DNA of 64,000 nt from Chryseobacterium sp. RU37D (GCF_900156075.1 NZ_FTMM01000002.1:62001-126000); one strand, 5' to 3'; counted from the stretch's first letter, positions 17,318-27,092 are shown. A program made the numbers and translations. Notes: generated from the letters alone by a model not told the origin.

Positions 17318-17760
17318 ATCACGTCATAATCCATTCTATAGTCTGTTTTGCCCTTGGTCCAGCTTAATCTTAATGTATAGTTTCCCATTTTCATTACCTG
17401 AGCGGGGATTAAAAAAGATTTAGTGGAATCAAGCTGTACAGATTTATGTATATCCAGATTCTCGTCGTCAGTTCTGTTTAAAACAAATTTTACCGAGGTA
17501 TTAGAATTGTCGTAGTCTTTCGGGAATGTTATTTTAATTCCGTTTTTATCCTGGCTGTAAACCGGTTTTTCCTGCAATTGGTCGGCTCTTTTTTTGGCGT
17601 CAATTACATCCTGGTATTTCAATTCTTCTTCATAGTAATTATCTGTTACCATTTCGGAGTTTTTCTGCCCGTTCGGGAAAAGAAACAACATGGATAAAAT
17701 AAAAGCTATAAATGCAAATAATGCGATGACAACACCGTGTCCCCAACTAAAGTTTTTCAT
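17308..17760 (-). CDS. fixH: FixH/CcoH-family cbb3 oxidase assembly protein
   Basis: About 150 residues with one N-terminal membrane helix (about 7-27: GVVIALFAFIAFILSMLFLF) and a periplasmic domain of FixH type. FixH/CcoH is needed for stable assembly of cbb3-type cytochrome oxidase. The ATG at 17760 (MKNFSWGHG) is preferred over 17799, because the extension would overlap ccoG and lacks family character. The gene sits between ccoG and the SafE-like gene and overlaps the latter. Confidence 0.85.
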   Translation of the reverse strand: MKNFSWGHGVVIALFAFIAFILSMLFLFPNGQKNSEMVTDNYYEEELKYQDVIDAKKRADQLQEKPVYSQDKNGIKITFPKDYDNSNTSVKFVLNRTDDENLDIHKSVQLDSTKSFLIPAQVMKMGNYTLRLSWTKGKTDYRMDYDVIWK

Positions 17761-17770
17761 TTTTAAAAAA

Positions 17771-19225
17771 TTAAAATTGTAGTTTAAATGGTCCTTCAAA
17801 ATAGGTCTGGTAAGAGTCTACGAGTTTCCCCTTCATATCATAAACACCGATGGTGATATTCTGTTTAGAAAGATTCATCTCATTTTCAGGGAAGTTGATA
17901 TTGATGGTTCCTTTCGTGATCTTATCTCTTTCTACAGTAATTTTGCTTGATCCGGAGTAGATGACTTCACCGTGTTTTGGGTCTACTACCTTAATGGTTA
18001 CGATTTTCTTTTCATTGGTTTTGTTTAAGAAAGTGTAATTGTAGGTATTGGTAATTTTTCCGTCATGTACAAAGAATGTGCTTCCTGCAGGTTTGATGAA
18101 TTTGGCTTCCATTTCTCCTCGATTGTAAAGCAAGAATCCAAGAAATCCAATCAATAATGCAAGAACAACGGCAAAGCCTTTCATTCTTCCTGTAAATTTG
18201 AAATCTGTTTCTTTCTCAATTTCGTTTTCAGAAGCATAACGAATCAGTCCTTTTGGTAGACCTACTTTTTCCATTACTTCATCGCAGGCATCAATACAAG
18301 CTGTACAGTTGATACATTCTAATTGTTGTCCGTCTCTAATATCAATTCCGGTAGGACAAACCACAACGCATTGGTGACAATCGATACAATCTCCTTTTCC
18401 GGCTGCTTTTCTGTCTTCGCCTTTTCTCCATTTTGCTCTGTTTTCCCCTCTTTTAAAATCATAGAAAACATTGATGGTATCTTTATCGATCAAAACTCCC
18501 TGCAATCTTCCATATGGACAAACCAGCGTACAAACCTGCTCTCTGAACCACGCAAATACAAAATAAAATGCAGCAGTAAAAAGAACCATAATGATGAAAT
18601 TCGAAGGGTGAGCAAAAGGTCCTTCTGATATAATCCTGAAAATTTCTTTGTATCCAACAATATACATGAGCATAAAGTGAGTGATAACTAAAGAAATTAC
18701 AATGTAAATTGACCATTTCAGACTTCTTTTCCAGATTTTTTCACTGTTCCACTCTTGTCTGTCCAGCTTCATTTGCTTGTTTCTGTCACCTTCTATTAAA
18801 TATTCAATTTTACGGAAGATAGATTCCATAAAAATTGTCTGAGGACAAATCCATCCGCAGAAAATTCTTCCGAATGCAATCGTAAAAATGATGATAAATA
18901 TTAATGATGCAATAGCTCCTAAAGTAAGGATAAAAAAGTCTTGTGGATAGAATGGCTGTCCAAAAATGAAAAACTCTCTATCGATAACGTTGAATAAAAA
19001 GAATGGATTGCCATTTATTTTCATGAATGGCACTACAAAATAAATGATTAATAAAATATAGGCTACAATGCTTCTATAATTGGTATACTTTCCTTTCGGC
19101 TTTCTCGGAAATACCCATTTTCTCTTTCCGGATTGCTCCATTGTCCCTATAGAATCTCTGTAAGTCTCAGGGTCCAGAACCTGTCCCTGTCCGCCGCGTA
19201 CTTCTATTTCTTCTATGTCTGACAT
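17771..19225 (-). CDS. ccoG: cbb3 oxidase accessory protein CcoG (RdxA/FixG)
   Basis: 484-residue membrane Fe-S protein thought to reduce Cu(II) or otherwise supply copper during cbb3 oxidase maturation. Membrane helices lie at about 50-68, 92-115, 170-195 and 210-228. Between them are the conserved CGWICPQTIFMESI and CTLVCPYGRLQGV. Two [4Fe-4S] clusters follow (CIDCHQCVVVCPTGIDIR and CINCTACIDACD). A further helix near 342-362 precedes an immunoglobulin-like C-terminal domain in the periplasm. It is separated from ccoP by a strong hairpin, so it may be made at a lower level than the oxidase itself. Confidence 0.95.
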   Translation of the reverse strand: MSDIEEIEVRGGQGQVLDPETYRDSIGTMEQSGKRKWVFPRKPKGKYTNYRSIVAYILLIIYFVVPFMKINGNPFFLFNVIDREFFIFGQPFYPQDFFILTLGAIASLIFIIIFTIAFGRIFCGWICPQTIFMESIFRKIEYLIEGDRNKQMKLDRQEWNSEKIWKRSLKWSIYIVISLVITHFMLMYIVGYKEIFRIISEGPFAHPSNFIIMVLFTAAFYFVFAWFREQVCTLVCPYGRLQGVLIDKDTINVFYDFKRGENRAKWRKGEDRKAAGKGDCIDCHQCVVVCPTGIDIRDGQQLECINCTACIDACDEVMEKVGLPKGLIRYASENEIEKETDFKFTGRMKGFAVVLALLIGFLGFLLYNRGEMEAKFIKPAGSTFFVHDGKITNTYNYTFLNKTNEKKIVTIKVVDPKHGEVIYSGSSKITVERDKITKGTININFPENEMNLSKQNITIGVYDMKGKLVDSYQTYFEGPFKLQF

Positions 19226-19237
19226 TTTAGTAATGTT

Positions 19238-19297
19238 TTAAAAAAAGAAAAACATAATTCGTTACTATTTTTTAATCTAATAACAAATTATGTTTTT
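19238..19297 (-). terminator. Long hairpin terminator between ccoP and ccoG
   Basis: Arms 19248-19264 and 19281-19297 pair over 17 bp with a single mismatch around a 16-nt loop. On the minus strand the hairpin is followed by a T-rich tract (19247-19238). It should end or attenuate the ccoSNOQP transcript before ccoG-fixH. Confidence 0.75.
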
Positions 19298-19324
19298 TCA
19301 TATGTTTTAATTTTTTATTTAAAA

Positions 19325-20206
19325 TTATTCTTTTTCCCAATGAGCTTCAGTTCCCTGAGGAGCTGCTCCACCTTGAGCGGGTGTTACAGGAGGTTGTTCT
19401 TGGTTGATGTGGTAAACATACGCTGCAATTTTTTCGATTTCAGCACCAGAAACTTCTCCGTTTTTACCGAATGGTCTCATTGCAGGGTTGTTAGGCGAAC
19501 CATTCCAGTCCATATGGAATACGTTTTTGAATAACGTTTTTTCTGGCTGGTTAATCCAATAGTTATCAGTAAGGTTTGGTCCGATACCCCCACTACCATT
19601 TTCTTTGTGGCAAGAAGCACAGTTTGTTTTGAATAATTCTTTACCTTCTGCGATGTTATCTGCTGAATATTTAGCAGTTTCAATTGTTACAGGAGGCTGA
19701 GATTTTTGATATTCTTCAATGCTTGCTAATTGCTCCTTATATTCTTGCTCATACTCGCTTAACGGGTGAGCGAAATTTGTGAAAGAGAATGCGCAGATAT
19801 ATACAATACAAAAAGCAGTCCCAAAATAGAATAAACCTACCCACCATTTTGGTAAAGCATTATCAAGCTCCATAATTCCGTCGAAACCATGGTCGATAAG
19901 AATATCCTTTTCTTCAGCTGCAGATTGCTTTTTGAATGCTGCATTGTATAATCTTTTTAGATAAGGAACTTTTTTCTCAGCTAAATAAGCTGCTTTCTCT
20001 TCTGGAGACAATTTTTTGAATTTGTTATTCTCAATCAAGTCCCCGATCGCACTGTGGATGTATGCTAAAATACCAGCGATTACTACAGTTCCCCAGAAAT
20101 ATGGTGATCCTAAGAAAGCATAACTTTGTACAAACAGATAATAAAAAACTATTAAAAGTCCAATTATTATTAAAATGTTTACAACAACCGGTGTTCTTTG
20201 TTTCAT
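19325..20206 (-). CDS. ccoP: cbb3-type cytochrome c oxidase subunit III (CcoP)
   Basis: 293 residues. Hydrophobic segments lie near the N-terminus (about 8-27 and 33-50) and at about 122-145. A soluble cytochrome c domain follows, with a single haem motif CASCHKENG (about residues 196-200) and an axial-Met candidate in NPAMRPFG. Classical CcoP has two haem-binding motifs. One is usual in many Bacteroidota. It passes electrons to CcoO/CcoN. The gene lies 9 nt after ccoQ, within the oxidase operon. Confidence 0.93.
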   Translation of the reverse strand: MKQRTPVVVNILIIIGLLIVFYYLFVQSYAFLGSPYFWGTVVIAGILAYIHSAIGDLIENNKFKKLSPEEKAAYLAEKKVPYLKRLYNAAFKKQSAAEEKDILIDHGFDGIMELDNALPKWWVGLFYFGTAFCIVYICAFSFTNFAHPLSEYEQEYKEQLASIEEYQKSQPPVTIETAKYSADNIAEGKELFKTNCASCHKENGSGGIGPNLTDNYWINQPEKTLFKNVFHMDWNGSPNNPAMRPFGKNGEVSGAEIEKIAAYVYHINQEQPPVTPAQGGAAPQGTEAHWEKE

Positions 20207-20215
20207 AATAAGTAG

Positions 20216-20416
20216 TTAATTTTTTAAATTAAAATCATTATTTTCATCATCCTGCAGAGGTGCTGCTTCTTCTTCTTTGTAATATTTTTTAGGCCTGCTA
20301 AAAACATAAATTACTAAAGCGATGAAGAACAGCAAAAAGAAAATCAGAGCCAAGGTCTGGTAGAAACCAGCATTTTCTGTATTGGATAATATGTCTTTAA
20401 AGTTCTGAGGTATCAT
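20216..20416 (-). CDS. ccoQ: cbb3-type oxidase subunit CcoQ
   Basis: 66-residue single-helix protein (helix about 20-41: TLALIFFLLFFIALVIYVFS) with an RPKKYYKEEE cytoplasmic end, a typical CcoQ/FixQ layout. CcoQ stabilises the cbb3 complex. Its position between ccoNO and ccoP supports the call despite its short length. Confidence 0.85.
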   Translation of the reverse strand: MIPQNFKDILSNTENAGFYQTLALIFFLLFFIALVIYVFSRPKKYYKEEEAAPLQDDENNDFNLKN

Positions 20417-20435
20417 GGTATGATACTTTTAATAT

Positions 20436-22694
20436 TTAGTTATTACTTGCTGTTTTTATTTCAGTTGTTTTGATATCTGTTCCTAATCTTTGAAGGTAAG
20501 AGATTAGAGCTACGACTTCTTTTTTCTCCAATTCTCCTTTAGGTCTTTTAGCATAAGCATCTTTTAAGTCTGATGCTTCTGAGAAGATATCTCTTACAAT
20601 TTTAGTAGCCTGCCCATCTGCCCATGAATTTGCAGAATCGATTTCTGCTTTTGTGTAAGGCACATCAAATGCACTCTTCATTAGCTTCATTTTATCAACC
20701 ATTTTAGATCTGTCTAAGTCTGTGTATGCTAACCAAGGGTAACGAGGCATGATAGAACCTGCAGATGTAGATCTTGGGTTGTACATGTGCTTATAGTGCC
20801 AAGAACTTGGGTTTTTACCACCTTCTCTTTGCAAATCCGGTCCTGTTCTTTTAGATCCCCAAAGGAATGGTCTGTCATAAACAAATTCCCCGGCTTTAGA
20901 ATACTGTCCGTTTTTCCCGTTGAATCTTGTAATCTCATCTCTGAATGGCCTTACCATCTGCGAGTGACAAGCATTACATCCTTCTCTGATATAGATATCT
21001 CTACCTTCTAATTCCAGTGGAGAATATGGTTTTACTGCTGAAATGGTAGGTACACTTTTCTTCAAAGATAGAGTAGGGATAATTTCCACCATACTACCGA
21101 TTGAGATCGTTAATAAAGATAAAATACCTAATAATACAGGAGTTCTTTCCAACCAAAGGTGAGTTCCTTCTCCTTCTTTACGTTTAGGGCTAACATTTGC
21201 CAATGCCGGAGCTTCTGCAGGGACATCTTTCTGGAATGATCCTTTTCTTACGGTAGCAATAAGGTTTACAACCATTAATAATGCTCCTGAAAGATAGAAT
21301 AAACCTCCTACGAATCTCATTTTAAAGTAAGGAATAATAGCTGTAACTGTATCCAACCAGTTTTTCCAAACTAAAGTTCCGTCCGGATTAAATTGTTTCC
21401 ACATTAACCCTTGAGTGAAACCTGAAATATACATTGGTACCGCATAGAAAATGATACCTAACGTTCCTAACCAGAAATGCCAGTTAGCTAATTTTGTAGA
21501 ATATAATTTAGTTCTCCACAAGATTGGGATCAAATAATAGATAACACCGAATGCCATGAAACCATTCCATCCAAGTGCACCTAAGTGTACGTGGCCAATA
21601 ACCCAGTCTGTAAAGTGACCAATTTTATTAATATTTTTTGTTGCCAAAAGCGGTCCTTCGAAAGTTGCCATACCATAACACGTAACAGCTACAACGAAGA
21701 ATTTCAAAATAGGATTTTCTCTTACTTTATCCCAAGCTCCTCTCAATGTGAGAAGTCCGTTTAGCATACCTCCCCAAGATGGTGCAATAAGCATGATAGA
21801 GAAACCTGTTCCTACCGCCTGAGCCCAAGCCGGTAAAGCTGTATACTGAAGGTGGTGAGGACCAGCCCAGATATATACGAAGATTAATGACCAGAAGTGA
21901 ATAATAGATAATTTATATGAGAATACAGGTCTGTCTGCAGCTTTAGGTAAGAAATAATACATCAAACCAAGAACCGGAGTTGTTAATACGAAAGCAACCG
22001 CATTGTGACCGTACCACCATTGTACAATGGCATCTTTTACCCCTGCATAAGCTGAATAAGATTTCCAACCTGTGAAAGATAATGGAACTTCCAAGTTATT
22101 AAAGATGTGTAGCATTGCTACTGCGATCCAAGTACCGATATAGAACCAGATTGCTACATAAAGGTGTCTTACTCTTCTTTTTGCAATAGTTAAGAACATA
22201 TTTGCCCCGAAAATGATCCATGAGAATGCGATTAAAATATCGATAGGCCATTCATGCTCTGCATATTCTTTAGAGGTGTTGATCCCCATAAAGAATGTGA
22301 TATAAGTTACAATGATCATGATCTGCCATGTCCAGAAGTGGATCCATGACAACGTATCACTGTACATTCTTGTTTTTAATAATCTCTGTAATGAGTAATA
22401 AACTCCTACATAAACAACATTCATTACGAATGCAAAAATCACAGTGGTTGTGTGCAGCATTCTGATCCTTCCGAATCCAAATGCCCCATGTGTATTTATT
22501 AAGCCCTGAATGCCACCACCAATACTCTTTATGGTTGTGTCATCTGTTCCAAAAAAGAATTCCGGAAGCTCAGGGTAGAAAAGCATTAATGCAGCTGTAA
22601 GCCCAAACAAAAACCCTATGATCCCGAAAACTACGGTCGCATAAAGAAATGCCCGGACAATACTGTTGTCATAACTAAACTTTTGTGTTTCCAT
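20436..22694 (-). CDS. ccoNO: Fused cbb3-type cytochrome c oxidase subunits I and II (CcoN-CcoO)
   Basis: 752 residues. The N-terminal two thirds form the twelve-helix haem-copper oxidase subunit, with His-bearing segments WWYGHNAVAF, GPHHLQYTALP and VIGHVHLGALGWNG. The C-terminal part is the membrane-bound monohaem cytochrome c CcoO, with CNACHSQMVRPF (about residue 571) and PGSIMPRYPWL-like spacing (SAGSIMPRYPWLAY). Fusion of CcoN and CcoO is usual in Bacteroidota. It is the catalytic core of a high-affinity terminal oxidase that reduces O2 to water under microaerobic conditions. The ccoS start lies only 5 nt upstream. Confidence 0.96.
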   Translation of the reverse strand: METQKFSYDNSIVRAFLYATVVFGIIGFLFGLTAALMLFYPELPEFFFGTDDTTIKSIGGGIQGLINTHGAFGFGRIRMLHTTTVIFAFVMNVVYVGVYYSLQRLLKTRMYSDTLSWIHFWTWQIMIIVTYITFFMGINTSKEYAEHEWPIDILIAFSWIIFGANMFLTIAKRRVRHLYVAIWFYIGTWIAVAMLHIFNNLEVPLSFTGWKSYSAYAGVKDAIVQWWYGHNAVAFVLTTPVLGLMYYFLPKAADRPVFSYKLSIIHFWSLIFVYIWAGPHHLQYTALPAWAQAVGTGFSIMLIAPSWGGMLNGLLTLRGAWDKVRENPILKFFVVAVTCYGMATFEGPLLATKNINKIGHFTDWVIGHVHLGALGWNGFMAFGVIYYLIPILWRTKLYSTKLANWHFWLGTLGIIFYAVPMYISGFTQGLMWKQFNPDGTLVWKNWLDTVTAIIPYFKMRFVGGLFYLSGALLMVVNLIATVRKGSFQKDVPAEAPALANVSPKRKEGEGTHLWLERTPVLLGILSLLTISIGSMVEIIPTLSLKKSVPTISAVKPYSPLELEGRDIYIREGCNACHSQMVRPFRDEITRFNGKNGQYSKAGEFVYDRPFLWGSKRTGPDLQREGGKNPSSWHYKHMYNPRSTSAGSIMPRYPWLAYTDLDRSKMVDKMKLMKSAFDVPYTKAEIDSANSWADGQATKIVRDIFSEASDLKDAYAKRPKGELEKKEVVALISYLQRLGTDIKTTEIKTASNN

Positions 22695-22699
22695 ATCAA

Positions 22700-22924
22700 C
22701 TATTCACTTTTTTCTTCAATTTTATTATTTCCTCCTTTTTCATCATTGCCTTCTTTGTTTCCATTGTCTTCTTTTTCCTTGATTTCATCAGAGTCGAAGA
22801 GAATTCTTACAGCAGGAGATTCATCATCTTCAAACTGTCCTTTCCTAGCATTGACTATAAAAACGACCAGGAAAACTGCAGCCAAAGAAACACTGCAAAG
22901 GATCATTAAATATAGAATATCCAT
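22700..22924 (-). CDS. ccoS: cbb3 oxidase maturation protein CcoS
   Basis: 74-residue protein with one N-terminal helix (MDILYLMILCSVSLAAVFLVVF) followed by the family signature KGQFEDDESPAVRILFDSD and a charged, E/K/N-rich tail. CcoS is needed for cofactor (haem b/copper) insertion into CcoN. It is the first gene of the ccoS-ccoNO-ccoQ-ccoP unit. Confidence 0.92.
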   Translation of the reverse strand: MDILYLMILCSVSLAAVFLVVFIVNARKGQFEDDESPAVRILFDSDEIKEKEDNGNKEGNDEKGGNNKIEEKSE

Positions 22925-22955
22925 CAGACAACAAAATTAACCTATTTTCGGGGTT

Positions 22956-22988
22956 CAAATTTAGTGAAAAATAATGACTTTCATCACG
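22956..22988 (-). promoter_or_regulatory. Putative ccoS promoter with TGA-N6-TCA site
   Basis: On the minus strand TAAATTTG (22956-22963) matches the -7 consensus and would start RNA about 25 nt before ccoS. No -33 box is present at the right distance. Instead TGA-N6-TCA (22975-22986), a half-site pattern of the Crp/Fnr type, lies there. The site is short and could be chance. Confidence 0.4.
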
Positions 22989-23033
22989 AAATACGGGTTT
23001 TGGCTAATTTAAAATCAGTCTAAATAACGCTTG

Positions 23034-25415
23034 TTAAGCCTCTTTTTTAAAATATTTTCTTCCAAGGATCCAAGTCGAAAGTGTTGTAAAAGAAACCACC
23101 GTGATAGAGCTTGCCGGCATGATAAGTGCTGCAAAAAGAGGATGCATATATCCTGTAACTGCGTAACTTAAGCCGACAGCATTGTAAAGAAAACTGATTA
23201 TAAATGTTATTTTCACAATCGTGATCGAACCTTTGCAGACATTCAGGTATTTGTCTAAACTCACCACTTTTTCACCGTTCATAATGACATCCGAAGAAGG
23301 GGTAAAACTGTTGGAATCATCTGCAATGGCTATTCCTACATTACTTTGTTTTAAGGCTCCGGCATCGTTCAGCCCGTCACCTAGCATGGCAACTTTCATA
23401 TTCTGATCCTGAAGATTTTTGATGTAATTCAATTTATCCTCCGGGCTTTGATTAAAAGACATTCCCTTGTAAGCCGGGATCAGCTCTTTTAATTGGTTTT
23501 CTTCCGAAGAATTGTCGCCGCTCAGAATAAAAACTTTATAATTTGTTAGTTTTTTAAATAGATTTTTAAGATTTTCCCGATACTCATTTTTAAAGATAAA
23601 TTTACCTAAATATTGATCGTTTTTGCTGATATAAGCGGCTGTCTCAAGGTTTTTAGATTGCTGGCCGTTATAGCTTGCAGAACCTATTTTATAAATATTT
23701 CCCCTTACACTTGCCTCATATCCTTTTCCTGAGATCTCCTGAAAATTTTCTACAGGGAAATATTCGTCTTTAATGTCAATAAACTCATACAAAGATTTGG
23801 AAAGCGGGTGATTAGAATTCTTTAATAAAGTTTTAATATTCAGTAAATCAAATTCTTTAATTTCAGTTCCTTCGAATTTAATATTTGATTTTTTTCTGTA
23901 GGTAATTGTTCCCGTTTTATCAAAAACAATGGTGTCCAGTTTTGCAATCTTTTCAATCGTCAAGGTATCTTTTACATAAAACTTATTCCGGCCTAAAATT
24001 CTCATAATGTGTCCGAATGTGAACGGTGCAGACAGGGCAAGCGCACAAGGGCAGGCAATAATTAAAATCGCAGAAACAACTTGAAACATTTTCTCCAGAT
24101 CTACGGTTGCCCAATAAATTCCGGAAATTAGAGCAATGCCTAAAATAATGAAAGTGAAATATTTACTGATGTTATTGGTCAGTGTGTCAAGCCCCGTTTC
24201 ATGCTTTTTAAATGCTTCCTTATTCCAAAGCTGTGTGAGATAACTTTGATCAACATTTTTAATCACTTCAAGTTCCAGAGAAGAGCCTATTTGTTTACCT
24301 CCTGCGAAAATTTTATCTCCCGGCTGTTTGCTGATTGTCGCACTTTCTCCGGTAATAAAGCTGTTGTCGATATTTCCTTCACCATTAATCAAAATCGCAT
24401 CAACAGGAATAATTTCCTGATTTCTAACCAAAATTCTGTCTCCGATTTTAACTTCAGAAAGTAAAATATTATCCTGCTTTCCATCAAAATCAACTTTCGT
24501 TACAGCAATTGGGTAAAAAGATTTATAATCCCGGTCGTAAGAAAGTGCATTATATGTTCTCTTCTGAAAAATTTTCCCTAAAAGCATAAAAAACAGAAGA
24601 CCACACAATGTGTCGAAATAGCCTGGTCCATAATTAGTTGCAACTTCATACAAGCTTCGCCCAAACAAAACAATAATTCCTAGGACGATAGGAACATCGA
24701 TATTAACAATTTTATTCTTTAAGCCATACCAAGCTGATTTATAATAATCTGATGCAGAATAAACCACCACCGGAATCGCTAAAAGACACATCAATGCCCT
24801 GAAAAGTCCTTTGTAATGCTCCATCCAATAATCTTCACCACCCACATATTCTGGAAAAGCCAGAAACATCCCGTTACCAAAGGCAAAAGCGGCAATCGCA
24901 AATTTTACAAGCAAGGATTTGTCTAAATTTTCAACATTCTTATCCGCAGTCTCAAGGCTGATGACAGGCTTATATCCTAGATTGGTTAAAAAATTAGCTA
25001 ACTCGCTTAATGTTAAATCATTATGATTGAATGAGATCTGCAGAGTTTTTCTTGTGAAATTAACCTGGGAATATTTAATATTTTTATTTAAAGTGTGAAG
25101 ACTTTCTAATAGCCAAATACATGAAGAACAGTGGATTACAGGAATTTTAAAAGTAACTAAACTGGTGTTTCCTTCAGAGAAATCCGTTACCTTTTCGAAA
25201 ATCTCCTGGGTATCAAGATATTCAAACTGTGAAGAACTTTCGTCTGGCCGGATTCCCGCTCTTTTATTTAATTCGTAAAAATTAGTTAAATTATTGATAT
25301 TCAGAATTTCGTAAACAGACTTGCAGCCGTTGCAGCAGAAAGTCTTTTCATCAAACAAAATTCTTTCCTTTTCGATACCTTGACCACAATGAAAACAATT
25401 CTCGCTCACCTTCAT
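23034..25415 (-). CDS. ccoI: Heavy-metal P-type ATPase, CcoI-like copper exporter for oxidase assembly
   Basis: 793-residue P1B-type ATPase. The N-terminus has Cys pairs (CFHCGQGIEK, FCCNGCKSVYEIL) and a heavy-metal-associated domain with IHCSSC. The eight-helix core has the ion-selective CPC motif (IIACPCALALSAPF, about 454), the phosphorylation site DKTGT (about 497) and the hinge GDGLNDAGAL. The N-terminal double-Cys arrangement is typical of CcoI/FixI, which delivers copper for cbb3 oxidase. The gene lies upstream of ccoS on the same strand and is divergent from the Crp/Fnr regulator. Confidence 0.93.
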   Translation of the reverse strand: MKVSENCFHCGQGIEKERILFDEKTFCCNGCKSVYEILNINNLTNFYELNKRAGIRPDESSSQFEYLDTQEIFEKVTDFSEGNTSLVTFKIPVIHCSSCIWLLESLHTLNKNIKYSQVNFTRKTLQISFNHNDLTLSELANFLTNLGYKPVISLETADKNVENLDKSLLVKFAIAAFAFGNGMFLAFPEYVGGEDYWMEHYKGLFRALMCLLAIPVVVYSASDYYKSAWYGLKNKIVNIDVPIVLGIIVLFGRSLYEVATNYGPGYFDTLCGLLFFMLLGKIFQKRTYNALSYDRDYKSFYPIAVTKVDFDGKQDNILLSEVKIGDRILVRNQEIIPVDAILINGEGNIDNSFITGESATISKQPGDKIFAGGKQIGSSLELEVIKNVDQSYLTQLWNKEAFKKHETGLDTLTNNISKYFTFIILGIALISGIYWATVDLEKMFQVVSAILIIACPCALALSAPFTFGHIMRILGRNKFYVKDTLTIEKIAKLDTIVFDKTGTITYRKKSNIKFEGTEIKEFDLLNIKTLLKNSNHPLSKSLYEFIDIKDEYFPVENFQEISGKGYEASVRGNIYKIGSASYNGQQSKNLETAAYISKNDQYLGKFIFKNEYRENLKNLFKKLTNYKVFILSGDNSSEENQLKELIPAYKGMSFNQSPEDKLNYIKNLQDQNMKVAMLGDGLNDAGALKQSNVGIAIADDSNSFTPSSDVIMNGEKVVSLDKYLNVCKGSITIVKITFIISFLYNAVGLSYAVTGYMHPLFAALIMPASSITVVSFTTLSTWILGRKYFKKEA

Positions 25416-25429
25416 AAATTATTGAACTA

Positions 25430-25437
25430 CAAAATTA
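25430..25437 (-). promoter_or_regulatory. -7 box for ccoI
   Basis: CAAAATTA on the plus strand is TAATTTTG on the minus strand, an exact -7 match that would start RNA about 10 nt before the ccoI ATG. It overlaps the divergent regulator's promoter region. Confidence 0.5.
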
Positions 25438-25444
25438 TAACAAA

Positions 25445-25480
25445 TTTTTTTGTTTATCGAGTTAAAAAGTTCTATTTTTG
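25445..25480 (+). promoter_or_regulatory. Promoter of the Crp/Fnr regulator gene
   Basis: TTTTTTTG (25445-25452), a 20-bp spacer and TATTTTTG (25473-25480) fit the Bacteroidota -33/-7 promoter well. RNA would begin near 25486, which makes the ATG at 25499 a better start than the one at 25487. Confidence 0.7.
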
Positions 25481-25498
25481 TGATAAATGTCATATAAA

Positions 25499-26212
25499 AT
25501 GTCGCAGGAACAACAGATTGCAATTGAAGAGAGGTTCGCCAGAGTTTTTAATGATAAATCATTTAAGGAAAGACTTTCTAGTGCAGATTTTGAGAAATAC
25601 ATCAATGCGAAAAAGAAACTGAGCTTTCAGAAGCATGATACGATTTTCGAGGACGGAGAAACACCAAAAGGAGTGTTTGTTCTGGAAAGGGGGGCTGCAA
25701 AGCTTTCAAAATCAGGTGCTTTCGGAAAAGATCAGATTTTAAGATTTATCAAAGAGGGGGACATCATCGGCTATCGTTCTTTACTTTGCGGGGAAAATTT
25801 CCAAGCAAAGGCCGAGGCTATGACAGATATTGAAGCTACATTTTTACCGGCAGATGTTTTCATGTACTTATTGGAAGTAGATTCTCAGCTGTCATTTGTA
25901 ATGCTTCAGAAGATTTCTTACGAATTGGGAGAATCTTCCAACACGATTACTTTTCTGGCTCAGAAAACAGTGAGAGAAAGATTAGCCGAAATTTTATTGC
26001 TATTGGAACAGAAATTAGGCGTTGATCCTGAGGGGTTTATCAAAATTTCTTTAACAAGAGAAGAAATTGCAAACATTATCGGAACGGCTACAGAAAGTGC
26101 AATCCGTTTGATTTCTGAATTTAAAGGAGACAATCTCATCGAAGTAGACGGAAGAAACATCAAAATCCTCAACCACGATAAATTAATGAAACTAGGACAC
26201 GTAGTTTTATAA
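25499..26212 (+). CDS. Crp/Fnr family transcription regulator
   Basis: About 237 residues. There is an N-terminal cyclic-nucleotide-binding-like beta-barrel (about 25-125, with [20 protein letters not shown]), a dimer helix near 135-155 and a C-terminal winged helix with [24 protein letters not shown]. No N-terminal cysteine cluster for an Fe-S centre is seen, so oxygen sensing would have to be indirect or by another ligand. It is divergent from ccoI and next to the oxidase operon, which suggests control of respiratory genes. The ATG at 25499 (MSQEQQIA) is chosen from the promoter position. Confidence 0.88.
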   Translation: MSQEQQIAIEERFARVFNDKSFKERLSSADFEKYINAKKKLSFQKHDTIFEDGETPKGVFVLERGAAKLSKSGAFGKDQILRFIKEGDIIGYRSLLCGENFQAKAEAMTDIEATFLPADVFMYLLEVDSQLSFVMLQKISYELGESSNTITFLAQKTVRERLAEILLLLEQKLGVDPEGFIKISLTREEIANIIGTATESAIRLISEFKGDNLIEVDGRNIKILNHDKLMKLGHVVL

Positions 26213-26230
26213 AAATCATACAAAACTTGA

Positions 26231-26252
26231 GTCGGCGAAAGCCGACTTTTTA
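26231..26252 (+). terminator. Tetraloop terminator after the Crp/Fnr gene
   Basis: GTCGGC and GCCGAC pair around a GAAA tetraloop and are followed by five T residues, about 20 nt before panB. Confidence 0.9.
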
Positions 26253-26273
26253 ACTTTTAAAATAGATACTATT

Positions 26274-27089
26274 ATGTCTGTTCACTCTGAAATTAAAAAA
26301 GTTACGACTGAAACCTTGCGTAAAATGAAATTCGACAAGGAAAAAATAACAATGCTTACTGCATACGATTATACTACTGCGAAAATGGTAGATGCCGGAG
26401 GAATTGATGCCGTGCTGATCGGGGATTCTGCAGCAAATGTGATGGCTGGTTTTGAAACGACCTTGCCAATTACTTTGGATCAGATGATTTACCATTCTCA
26501 AAGTGTCGTCAGAGGAACTGATAGAGCTTTGGTAGTTGCTGATCTACCTTTCGGAACATATCAGAGTAACCCTGAAAAAGCATTGGAATCTGCGGTAAGA
26601 ATGATGAAAGAAGGAGGTGCTCATGCTGTGAAAATTGAAGGAGGAAAAGAGATTTCAAAATCTATTAAGAAAATTATCAATGCCGGAATTCCCGTTATGG
26701 GACATTTGGGATTAACCCCACAATCCATTTATAAATTCGGGACATATAAAGTAAGAGCAAAGGAAGAAGCAGAAGCTGAAAAATTAATTACCGATGCACA
26801 GCTTTTAGAAGAATTGGGATGTTTTTCTGTTGTTTTGGAAAAAATTCCTGCAGATTTGGCTAAAAAAGTAACGGAATCTATTTCTATCCCAACTATCGGG
26901 ATAGGGGCTGGCCTTCATTGCGATGGACAGGTTTTGGTGTACCACGATATGGTAGGAATGAACAAAGGTTTCAGCCCAAAATTTTTAAGAAGATATCTTG
27001 ATTTGTATACAGAAATCACTGAAGCAGTTGCTCAATACGTGAAAGATGTGAAAGGACAGGATTTCCCTAATGAGAACGAAAGCTACTAA
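26274..27089 (+). CDS. panB: 3-methyl-2-oxobutanoate hydroxymethyltransferase
   Basis: Catalyses the first step of pantothenate synthesis, adding a hydroxymethyl group from methylene-tetrahydrofolate to alpha-ketoisovalerate to give ketopantoate. The 271 residues form the expected TIM barrel, with [53 protein letters not shown] and PTIGIGAG. All family landmarks are intact. It starts 22 nt after a terminator, so it has its own promoter. A small membrane protein gene follows 3 nt after the stop. Confidence 0.96.
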   Translation: MSVHSEIKKVTTETLRKMKFDKEKITMLTAYDYTTAKMVDAGGIDAVLIGDSAANVMAGFETTLPITLDQMIYHSQSVVRGTDRALVVADLPFGTYQSNPEKALESAVRMMKEGGAHAVKIEGGKEISKSIKKIINAGIPVMGHLGLTPQSIYKFGTYKVRAKEEAEAEKLITDAQLLEELGCFSVVLEKIPADLAKKVTESISIPTIGIGAGLHCDGQVLVYHDMVGMNKGFSPKFLRRYLDLYTEITEAVAQYVKDVKGQDFPNENESY

Positions 27090-27092
27090 TTG

